NCBI GenBank assembly: GCA_027030285.1
Contig: JALVFC010000493.1
Location: 1-7,320, forward strand
Direction of reading: 5' to 3'
Source of the DNA: Thiotrichaceae bacterium
GTDB lineage: Bacteria > Pseudomonadota > Gammaproteobacteria > Thiotrichales > Thiotrichaceae
Length of the DNA stretch: 7,320 nt
Shown here: piece after piece, positions 1-4,813 of the stretch
Layout of the letters: every line of letters starts with the position of its first letter
How positions within the stretch are numbered: position 1 is the stretch's first letter
Translations under genes and position numbers: made by a program
The notes under the pieces: generated by a model
What the model was told of the DNA's origin: nothing
Databases searched by the model: none
What the model saw: only the letters and a program-made list of their open reading frames with translations

Positions 1-178
1 CCAGATCATATACAGCTGCGTCATCACGTGAGCTGTTTCCTACCAGCAAGGCACTATCCAGCTGCGGGGTTAATTGTGTCTTGAGAATGACATCCAGAAC
101 GGCGGGGGAAATTTTACAACCACAGCCTGCACCGTGACTATATTGAGTCAAACAAATATTACTGTCCATTTGCTTCAT
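1..178 (-). CDS. selD: Selenide, water dikinase (selenophosphate synthetase), N-terminal part
   Basis: SelD makes selenophosphate from selenide and ATP in the cytoplasm, the selenium donor for selenocysteine and 2-selenouridine in tRNA. Only the first 59 codons lie in the window; the gene continues past the left edge. The visible part has the family N-terminus LTQYSHGAGCGCKISP, with the catalytic Cys and Lys in GCGCK at about residues 18-22, and then LLVGNSSRDDAAVYDL, part of the nucleotide-binding region. The catalytic position is read as TGT/TGC cysteine, not a TGA selenocysteine. The ATG at 176-178 is chosen because an AGAGG ribosome site (184-188) lies just upstream; a second in-frame ATG at 167-169 is possible. 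No selA, selB or selC is seen here. The identification is firm; the rest of the protein is not visible. Confidence 0.95.
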   Translation of the reverse strand, partial: MKQMDSNICLTQYSHGAGCGCKISPAVLDVILKTQLTPQLDSALLVGNSSRDDAAVYDL

Positions 179-247
179 AGGTAAACCTCTTCTACTTTGT
201 TGTATTTTAGTGTTGTTCTATATTAAATTACGTGACCAGCGATGTAC

Positions 248-253
248 ATTATA
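248..253 (-). promoter_or_regulatory. Candidate -10 box for selD
   Basis: On the minus strand this reads TATAAT, 70 bases upstream of the selD start codon. No convincing -35 hexamer sits 16-18 bases further upstream, and the surroundings are very AT-rich, so the match may be chance. Confidence 0.25.
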
Positions 254-334
254 TACTTTCAATCGAATATATATAAGTATCTCACCAGATGATTTCTGCC
301 AGTTTCAGAGCAGAAGCTGTTACATAATACACAT

Positions 335-353
335 ATCCCTAAATGTCAGGGAT
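335..353. repeat. Small hairpin ATCCCT/AGGGAT
   Basis: ATCCCT at 335-340 pairs perfectly with AGGGAT at 348-353 across a 7-base loop. The same ATCCCT word occurs twice more inside the adjoining palindromic element (401-406 and 424-429), so this hairpin is probably its left edge and not an independent structure. Confidence 0.5.
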
Positions 354-361
354 GAACCAGG

Positions 362-465
362 AGGCGGTAAGCTATTGATTATTAATGACGCTGCATATAC
401 ATCCCTGTAAGTTCTGCGGCAGCATCCCTGTTGCCGAAGCTCTAATAATCAATAACTCATCGCCT
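362..465. repeat. Palindromic intergenic element with internal direct repeats
   Basis: The outer arms are AGGCG (362-366) and CGCCT (461-465). The inner arms are a perfect 12-bp inverted repeat, TATTGATTATTA (373-384) and TAATAATCAATA (443-454). Between them the word CATCCCTGT appears twice (400-408 and 423-431), the second inside a GGCA...TGCC hairpin. The whole can fold as a long stem with an internal hairpin. It has no open reading frame of note. This build resembles the multicopy REP/MITE-like intergenic elements common in gammaproteobacteria, but a copy count needs the genome. It could also act as a structured RNA or transcription stop between the leftward genes. Confidence 0.6.
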
Positions 466-499
466 TACATACAATTATCCTGAGTAGTTACGTTTTTGC

Positions 500-646
500 T
501 AGAGTAATTAAGGCGAACAACTCTGGCGAGGATAAATCCTTGAGAACAAGGTATCACGACGAGTCATAGCAGGACTATGGGGAGGAGTGATAACGATGTT
601 ATCAAGGATTTAGACCGCCAGATTGTTAGTCGTAATTGCTGAATCA
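500..646. repeat. Long imperfect palindrome, MITE-like
   Basis: The sequence from about 504 to 569 pairs with 575 to about 640, centred on a perfect CATAG-CAGGA-CTATG hairpin (565-579). Strong blocks include CTGGCG against CGCCAG, TAAATCCTTGA against its complement at about 601-612, and ATCAC against GTGAT. The outer arms, GTAATTA and TAATTGC, hold the base together with some mismatches. The element is flanked by the direct repeat TTTTGC (494-499 and 647-652), which could be a target-site duplication but is short and T-rich. No transposase is inside. The most likely reading is a non-autonomous mobile element or the end of a decayed insertion sequence; a structured RNA or terminator downstream of the leftward regulator gene is the alternative. 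Confidence 0.6.
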
Positions 647-656
647 TTTTGCAGGG

Positions 657-682
657 AACCACCGGGATTTGATGGTCAGCAT
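657..682. repeat. 26-bp dispersed direct repeat, copy 1
   Basis: This stretch matches 3567-3592 in the same orientation at 24 of 26 bases, with a 16-base exact core ATTTGATGGTCAGCAT. It starts a few bases right of the long palindrome. Read as protein it gives NHRDLMVSI and the frame closes shortly after at a TAG, so it might be the tail of a lost transposase gene; that reading is speculative. Confidence 0.55.
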
Positions 683-793
683 CAGGAAAGAAAGATAGTG
701 GCTGGCTGGGTTGCCCCCCTTTTGTGGCAGGGATTATCTGTTTTACTGGTCTGTTTTTCCCGAATAATATCTTTATACCAATAGTGTCGTGGA

Positions 794-832
794 TCAGGGA
801 GTCTGCCCGAAACTTTCAGGGAGACGTCCCTG
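794..832 (-). terminator. Possible transcription-stop hairpin after the CRP/FNR-family gene
   Basis: CAGGGA (817-822) and TCCCTG (827-832) form a perfect 6-bp stem with a four-base loop, starting 44 bases past the stop codon of the leftward regulator gene. No run of T follows on the minus strand, so it is not a classical intrinsic terminator. A near-copy of its left half, TCAGGGAGTC, occurs at 794-803 against TCAGGGAGAC at 816-825. Confidence 0.25.
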
Positions 833-875
833 CTCTCTGACAAGCTCCTTAACACCTGAATCCGGGGCTTCTCGA

Positions 876-1664
876 TCAACGCTCACTTATCACAAAATAA
901 TCCCCTTTTGTAATCAGGCTTTTGTCAAACTCACCGATTTCAGCCAGCTTTTCTTCCCCGAGAATCTGCAACTTTCTATGCCGGCACTCAATGAGACCTA
1001 ATTTACGAAACTGTTTTAGCACCCGGTTCACATGAATATTGGTTAAACCAACCGCATCACCAATATCTTCCTGGGTTAAGGGGAAATCAATGGTATTTGT
1101 TACCGGATCAAAATTATGCCTCATTTGCATGCGTGTGCGGTGGTACAGTTCCAATAGCAAAAACGCAATACTTTCATGCGAATCCTTGCTACTACGAAAT
1201 GACTGGTGATGTTGACACAGACTCATATCCCTGGCCTCCATTGAAGCCAGACGTAATGCCAGCATAGGCTGGTTTTTAAATAACTCTACCAATTTGCCCC
1301 GGGGGAAAGCACAAACAATAGACTCGGTAATTGCTGACACGGAATGAGAGATTACACCGTTGGAATCTGCCTGAAAACCGAGAAAATCTCCAGGTAATGC
1401 GAATCTTAGAATTTGCCTTTTACCATTTCTGGAGGTCTGATACATCGCCATCCAGCCGTTAAACAAGGTATAGACATAATCGGGCTTGGAGCCCTCTGCA
1501 TAGAGCGTCGCTTTGGGAGGCACTATTAACTGTTGATCCCGGTACTTTTGCGTCCAGTCGAGACGATTTAACGGAACTCCCTGAAACAATGCCATGTCAC
1601 GAATAGGACACTTATTACATTCTGTCTGTGGTTGTTTACGAACTCTGATAGGTCTTATCTTCAC
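876..1664 (-). CDS. CRP/FNR-family transcriptional regulator with incomplete cysteine set
   Basis: A 262-residue cytoplasmic DNA-binding regulator. Residues about 45-145 form a cyclic-nucleotide-binding-type beta-roll (FNGWMAMY, LPGDFLGF), followed by a dimerisation helix and a winged helix-turn-helix at 196-226 (TQEDIGDAVGLTNIHVNR). Cysteines 16 and 19 (CNKCP) and 118 (SIVCAF) match FNR Cys20, Cys23 and Cys122. The place of FNR Cys29 is Ala25, so an ordinary four-cysteine [4Fe-4S] cluster is not assured. The recognition helix has I-H-V-N-R where FNR has E-T-I-S-R, so the FNR box TTGAT-N4-ATCAA is unlikely to be its target. The start is GTG at 1662-1664, with CAGGA six bases upstream (1671-1675); the ATG overlapping it runs straight into a stop. 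Its signal and targets are unknown. The family call is firm. Confidence 0.93.
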   Translation of the reverse strand: MKIRPIRVRKQPQTECNKCPIRDMALFQGVPLNRLDWTQKYRDQQLIVPPKATLYAEGSKPDYVYTLFNGWMAMYQTSRNGKRQILRFALPGDFLGFQADSNGVISHSVSAITESIVCAFPRGKLVELFKNQPMLALRLASMEARDMSLCQHHQSFRSSKDSHESIAFLLLELYHRTRMQMRHNFDPVTNTIDFPLTQEDIGDAVGLTNIHVNRVLKQFRKLGLIECRHRKLQILGEEKLAEIGEFDKSLITKGDYFVISER

Positions 1665-1689
1665 ATTAATTCCTGAAAATAAATTCTGT

Positions 1690-1716
1690 CACAGACAGGC
1701 AGCCCTGCCTACTGTG
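1690..1716. repeat. Hairpin upstream of the CRP/FNR-family start
   Basis: CACAG (1690-1694) and AGGCA (1697-1701) pair with TGCCT (1706-1710) and CTGTG (1712-1716), leaving a small asymmetric bulge and a four-base loop. It lies 26-52 bases upstream of the GTG start, so it may sit in the 5' leader of the regulator mRNA or serve as an operator. Confidence 0.4.
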
Positions 1717-1791
1717 GATAGTTGAAAGAATAGACAAACCCAGAAGGCTCTGCATTGCCCGAATACCTGCTTCCATGCAGGCGCACAGCAC

Positions 1792-1824
1792 GCAGCCTAT
1801 GAGAATGCTCTACAGATAGGCTGC
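1792..1824. repeat. Perfect 9-bp inverted repeat, 15-base loop
   Basis: GCAGCCTAT at 1792-1800 is the exact reverse complement of ATAGGCTGC at 1816-1824. It lies about 130 bases upstream of the CRP/FNR-family start codon, within reach of a promoter or long leader. There is no T-run on either side. Confidence 0.5.
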
Positions 1825-1869
1825 CTAACTGATGATCCAGTGTTAAAAAAATCGATCCAACAGATATAA

Positions 1870-1913
1870 TTGTAGATTCTTTTATTAAAAAAAGCATGAT
1901 AAATAATCTACAA
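1870..1913. repeat. Perfect 9-bp inverted repeat, 26-base spacer
   Basis: TTGTAGATT at 1870-1878 is the exact reverse complement of AATCTACAA at 1905-1913. The AT-rich spacer holds a run of seven A. The arm starts are 35 bases apart, a little over three helical turns, which would suit two regulator half-sites; a stem-loop transcript is the alternative. It lies about 205-250 bases upstream of the CRP/FNR-family start. Confidence 0.4.
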
Positions 1914-2024
1914 ACACCGCTGGTAAAAGCTGAATCAGAGGTTCCTCATACAACCTACCTCATGATTTGTATTAACCTACACGTAATTATGCCAGTAGCC
2001 TTCTACGCAACTCCTGGCTAATAA

Positions 2025-2480
2025 TTAGACTCCATGGTTGACAGCCCGCCCTGCCCTCTCTACAACAGAAGAAATAACAGCCAGGCTAAACCTTCCACCT
2101 GTTTCTCTCAAACGGACAAGTAACTCATCAACAGAAGAGCTGGAAAGCTGCTCAAAATTATAGATACCGATTTCATTTAATGCATCAGCCAGCTTGGGAC
2201 CAACACCTTTAAGCTGGCTAAGGTCATCTCGTATGTCTTCTGTTTCGGCTTGCTCTTCCACAGTTTTTTCTACAACAGGCTCGTTATCAGCCTCAGCAGG
2301 GATATGCTCTTCATCGGGTTCAACGACTTCAACCTCGACTTCTGTGTCTGTTGTTTCCGTTTCGCTTGTTTTCTCACAGCAAGGTGTCGTTTGCTTTGAA
2401 CCACAAACCAATGTGCGACATACCTTGTCAACAACCAGGCCAATGGCGACACCTGTCACAAAAATAATCAATGTATTCAT
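2025..2480 (-). CDS. Membrane-anchored helix-hairpin-helix protein with acidic linker
   Basis: A 151-residue protein of unknown function in three parts. Residues 3-18 are a single hydrophobic span (LIIFVTGVAIGLVV), probably an N-terminal anchor. After it come four cysteines (21, 26, 34, 35) and a linker at about 36-86 with 22 Asp/Glu out of 51 residues. Residues 87-145 form a helix-hairpin-helix domain of the type found in many small bacterial proteins (LSQLKGVGPKLADALNEIGI, GVG turn at 92-94), a fold that usually contacts DNA or protein without sequence specificity. An AGGAGA ribosome site at 2485-2490 supports the ATG at 2478-2480. It is transcribed away from the ATPase cluster. Basic residues after the span predict that the soluble part is cytoplasmic. 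Family membership is likely; no role can be assigned. Confidence 0.85.
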   Translation of the reverse strand: MNTLIIFVTGVAIGLVVDKVCRTLVCGSKQTTPCCEKTSETETTDTEVEVEVVEPDEEHIPAEADNEPVVEKTVEEQAETEDIRDDLSQLKGVGPKLADALNEIGIYNFEQLSSSSVDELLVRLRETGGRFSLAVISSVVERAGRAVNHGV

Positions 2481-2484
2481 ATAT

Positions 2485-2490
2485 TCTCCT
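2485..2490 (-). promoter_or_regulatory. Strong Shine-Dalgarno site of the helix-hairpin-helix gene
   Basis: The minus strand reads AGGAGA four bases before the ATG at 2480, close to consensus, and fixes the start of this gene. Confidence 0.8.
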
Positions 2491-2634
2491 GCTAATCCAA
2501 GTTCGGGGTATCTCTATTATTTAGGGCATCTCCATTCATTTTGGTCTGAATCCAGCCACAAGAAAACGAACCATGAATCACCAGCATTACTAAATCAGCT
2601 CCCCATCAAGGCATCTCAAAAGCTTAACTCACAC

Positions 2635-2674
2635 CACATATATACCCAACACCCAATATATAATAATATATGTG
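2635..2674. repeat. AT-rich 9-bp inverted repeat in the divergent intergenic region
   Basis: CACATATAT (2635-2643) pairs exactly with ATATATGTG (2666-2674) over a 22-base loop. It lies between the leftward helix-hairpin-helix gene and the rightward cluster, where shared control elements would be expected. Alternating AT sequence raises the chance of an accidental match. Confidence 0.35.
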
Positions 2675-2775
2675 CAGCCATTTTTCAGCATACAAACCTA
2701 TTGTTTTAGACGTTTATAGAAAATATATTGCTGTACTTTCTGTTTTATATATATGTTGAATGATATATTAATAGC

Positions 2776-2803
2776 TTTACTTCTTCGTTCCTGTTGATAT
2801 GAT
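2776..2803 (+). promoter_or_regulatory. Candidate sigma-70 promoter for the DUF697-sulfotransferase-ATPase cluster
   Basis: TTTACT (2776-2781, four of six bases of TTGACA), a 16-base spacer, and TATGAT (2798-2803) preceded by TGA, an extended -10. Transcription would start near 2810 and give a leader of about 108 bases before the ATG at 2918. The leader contains AGCTAGCT (2830-2837) and a GGAATC/GATTCC pair (2841-2846 and 2876-2881). The upstream 2481-2770 region is AT-rich and has no gene I can support. Confidence 0.4.
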
Positions 2804-2917
2804 AAAAGGCAATCTTGGAACTTACAGTTAGCTAGCTTAAGGAATCTCTGATCAAGTCGTGAGCAGTTAACTGAGGATTCCAGAATTATCGTTCATGCAG
2901 ACAAGAGGGTATTTCAT

Positions 2918-3433
2918 ATGACAACAACAGCAGCTATACCAACCACCCTGGATGGCACCTTGCAGCAGGTAAAACACAAAAACCAAACGACTTATGCGAA
3001 AAAAATTGTACGTAACCACAGCCTGTTAAGTGGAGTCGCTGGTGCCGTACCTCTACCTCCTCTAGGCGTAGCACTCATTTTGGCGAACAACCTGAAGATG
3101 CTTCATAAGCTGTCATCTATTTATGGCGTTAAATTTAATAAAAATCTCGGCAAATCGGCTATAGGCAGCTTTTTGGGAAGCTGCGGTACATTTTCTATTT
3201 CTGGCAGACTCATCTGGGGACTCAGTACCGTTGCTCCGGTTGCAGCTCCCGTCATCAGCATTGCCACAACACCATTATTTGGTGTTGCCATGACCTATGC
3301 ACTAGGTCAGTTGTTTGTTCAACACTTTGAATCAGGAGGTACTTTTTTAACATTTGACCCAGAAAAAGTACGCGGTCACTACGCTGAACTATTCGAAGAA
3401 GGCAAGAAGCTTGCCAAGGCAGGGAAAACCTAG
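2918..3433 (+). CDS. DUF697-like integral membrane protein
   Basis: A 171-residue membrane protein of unknown function. After a polar N-terminus (1-33) comes a segment at 36-72, with a Pro-rich hydrophobic turn (AVPLPPLGVALILANN) running into KMLHKLSSIYGV. This pattern is typical of the DUF697 family, whose members occur alone or behind GTPase domains. Two more hydrophobic stretches follow (about 80-103 and 104-134), then a polar C-terminal tail with a helical, charged end (147-170). There is no GTPase domain and no obvious metal-binding cluster; the only cysteine is C89. An AGAGGG site at 2904-2909 supports the start. It is first in line before the sulfotransferase and the P-type ATPase, which suggests an accessory role at the same membrane. 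The DUF697 assignment is by pattern recognition, not a search. Confidence 0.8.
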   Translation: MTTTAAIPTTLDGTLQQVKHKNQTTYAKKIVRNHSLLSGVAGAVPLPPLGVALILANNLKMLHKLSSIYGVKFNKNLGKSAIGSFLGSCGTFSISGRLIWGLSTVAPVAAPVISIATTPLFGVAMTYALGQLFVQHFESGGTFLTFDPEKVRGHYAELFEEGKKLAKAGKT

Positions 3434-3694
3434 AAAGCCGCCTGAAAAACAGGAAGCGTCAAGAACACCTCAGAGGTACCATAAGTGTATGATAAGTGGT
3501 GCGCCTCCTCCGTCGGCACACTCTACACATGTATACTTTCGAAATATCTGGAGCTGGGAACTAGAAAACCACCAGTATTTGATGGTCAGCATTATCAGTT
3601 CAGAATTATGGTGTTCCTGGGGTTTGCTAGCTTCTCTGTTCCGCAAGCTCCATAAAGACTATGGTGAGTAGCCATCAACCATCCCAAGGAAAAA
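3434..3694 (+). other. Long gap inside the gene cluster carrying a dispersed repeat
   Basis: These 261 bases separate the DUF697-like gene from the sulfotransferase gene, unlike the 15-base gap that follows. They contain the second copy of the 26-bp repeat. A frame stays open to 3671 but overlaps the upstream gene, lacks a ribosome site and looks like no known protein. An AAGGA site (3686-3690) serves the next gene. No clear terminator was found, so read-through is possible. Confidence 0.45.
3567..3592. repeat. 26-bp dispersed direct repeat, copy 2
   Basis: Same orientation as 657-682, with 24 of 26 bases identical and an exact 16-base core at 3577-3592. Both differences (CGG to CAG, GAT to TAT) keep a reading frame open (NHQYLMVSI here, NHRDLMVSI there). 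No long palindrome accompanies this copy, so the repeat is separable from the element at 500-646. Confidence 0.55.
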
Positions 3695-4798
3695 ATGAAA
3701 GTAGAATCACTTGAGAACTCCGTCCCTCAGCTTTTCCAGAGAGCCAATAAAAACTATCTTCAGGCTGAACGAGCTATTGCCATTATCAAAAACACTCCGG
3801 GTATTATCCCTGTCGCCATTACAGCAGAATACCGCATCATCTGGCTTGATGTGGGCGACTATCCTTACAAAGAATGGAAGTTTCGTTACGCCACCCAGAA
3901 CCTGATCGAGAAGAAAGGGCTGGGTTATTGTTTTACTACGGATATTCAACTGCTTGGCAGAGAAGAACTGAACCTTGGTGATGCTCGGGCACCAGCAGGT
4001 TTTGTTTTTCATATGTCCAAGTGTGGCTCAACTGTAATTGCCAAAGTGCTTGACCAGCCAGCAACCCAGATGGTTGTTAAGGAGCCCACCCCCTTACATG
4101 AAAATCTCTGGCAATATCTTACACATAACTGGCAACAACCGGTAACACCCGATGCGAGCAATCTGAGATTAATTCGCAATCTGATTCAGCTATTAGGTCG
4201 CCCCCGACGAGCAGGGCAAAATACCTATTTTGTCCGCTTCAGAAGCTGGAATATTGTATTTTCCGAGATCATCCAGCAGGCATTCCCTGATACTCCCAGC
4301 CTGTTTATTTATCGAGATCCTGTCAAGGTGATGGCATCCATATTAAACAAGCCGACCACAGGATTACCACGCTTGAATAACTCAGGAGCCGCTGCCTTTA
4401 TTACCCAACGCTCCAGAGAAGAATTAACCGCCATGCAGCCACTGGATTACTTCACCTGCTTCTATAAACGGTACCTGTATCAGGCTCTGGCAAATATGCG
4501 CAATACTCACTATCTAAATTACCGACAACTCAACAAACACAATATTGAGCAGATTCTACGTACCGCCTACCACTACACCGCAACAGAAACAGATTTACCA
4601 TTGATGCAGGCTCAGTTTGACACCTATTCCAAAGATGACTCTGGCACCGTGCGCTTTGTCTCAGACAGCAAGGAAAAGAAAAAACAGGTAACCCCGGCCA
4701 TGCACGAAGCCGCTGAGAAACACCTCATGGCGATGTACCAGCAACTGGAAGCCAGTGAACACAACCTAAGCCGTTATCTGCACAAGGCATTATCGTAA
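3695..4798 (+). CDS. Sulfotransferase family protein
   Basis: A 367-residue soluble protein with the two PAPS-binding signatures of sulfotransferases. The 5'-phosphosulfate loop is FVFHMSKCGST at 103-113, in the HMS(R/K)CGST form seen in a group of bacterial sulfotransferase-like proteins. The 3'-phosphate motif is FIYRDPVKVMAS at 204-215. An N-terminal extension of about 100 residues comes first, and a charged helical tail (about 316-367) ends the protein. The expected reaction is sulfate transfer from PAPS to a hydroxyl or amino group, but the acceptor cannot be read from sequence. No signal peptide is seen, so it should be cytoplasmic. The start is supported by AAGGA at 3686-3690, four bases before the ATG. 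Its stop is 15 bases before the ATPase start, so the two are almost certainly one transcript. Family call firm, substrate unknown. Confidence 0.88.
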   Translation: MKVESLENSVPQLFQRANKNYLQAERAIAIIKNTPGIIPVAITAEYRIIWLDVGDYPYKEWKFRYATQNLIEKKGLGYCFTTDIQLLGREELNLGDARAPAGFVFHMSKCGSTVIAKVLDQPATQMVVKEPTPLHENLWQYLTHNWQQPVTPDASNLRLIRNLIQLLGRPRRAGQNTYFVRFRSWNIVFSEIIQQAFPDTPSLFIYRDPVKVMASILNKPTTGLPRLNNSGAAAFITQRSREELTAMQPLDYFTCFYKRYLYQALANMRNTHYLNYRQLNKHNIEQILRTAYHYTATETDLPLMQAQFDTYSKDDSGTVRFVSDSKEKKKQVTPAMHEAAEKHLMAMYQQLEASEHNLSRYLHKALS

Positions 4799-4803
4799 TG
4801 CGC

Positions 4804-4807
4804 GGAG
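4804..4807 (+). promoter_or_regulatory. Ribosome site within the sulfotransferase-ATPase junction
   Basis: GGAG lies six bases before the ATPase ATG at 4814 and five bases after the sulfotransferase stop, showing that the pair is translated from one message. Confidence 0.7.
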
Positions 4808-4813
4808 ATAAAA

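Larger units (their letters stand above)
1665..2024. other. Non-coding gap between two leftward genes, rich in inverted repeats
   Basis: No plausible gene was found in these 360 bases. Besides the hairpin at 1690-1716 it holds CCTGC/GCAGG (1766-1770 and 1777-1781), a perfect 9-bp pair GCAGCCTAT/ATAGGCTGC (1792-1800 and 1816-1824), and a perfect 9-bp pair TTGTAGATT/AATCTACAA (1870-1878 and 1905-1913). A weak GCCAG/CTGGC stem (1991-1995 and 2014-2018) lies just past the stop of the next gene. The promoter of the regulator should be here, but no hexamer pair stands out. I saw no TTGAT-N4-ATCAA site. Confidence 0.5.

Noticed and set aside
1..178. Possible selenocysteine codon in SelD
   Set aside because: Some SelD proteins carry selenocysteine at the active site; here the codons in GCGCK are TGT, GGT, TGT, AAA, so both are cysteine.
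318..324. Idea that residues 318-324 of the ATPase (GPVGALG) are a variant CPC-ALG motif (coordinates here are residues)
   Set aside because: The text resemblance is real, but counting back from GILVKDG places it about ten residues too early and in the preceding membrane segment, so it is not the equivalent site without a gap.
210..410. Open frame of 66 codons, plus strand
   Set aside because: It runs into the palindromic element, has no ribosome site and no recognisable protein pattern.
682..879. Open frame of 65 codons, minus strand, starting at TTG and overlapping the regulator stop by four bases
   Set aside because: The overlap would suit translational coupling, but there is no ribosome site, the product has no recognisable features and the frame covers the dispersed hairpins. 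Chance is more likely.
2194..2709. Open frame of 171 codons, plus strand, opposite the helix-hairpin-helix gene
   Set aside because: Its Ser/Thr-rich first half is the antisense of the acidic linker, and the rest is AT-rich intergenic DNA. The minus-strand gene has a strong ribosome site and a real domain.
3354..3671. Open frame of 105 codons overlapping the end of the DUF697-like gene
   Set aside because: It lacks a ribosome site, the product resembles nothing, and the first part is an out-of-frame reading of the upstream gene. Kept only as context for the repeat copy.
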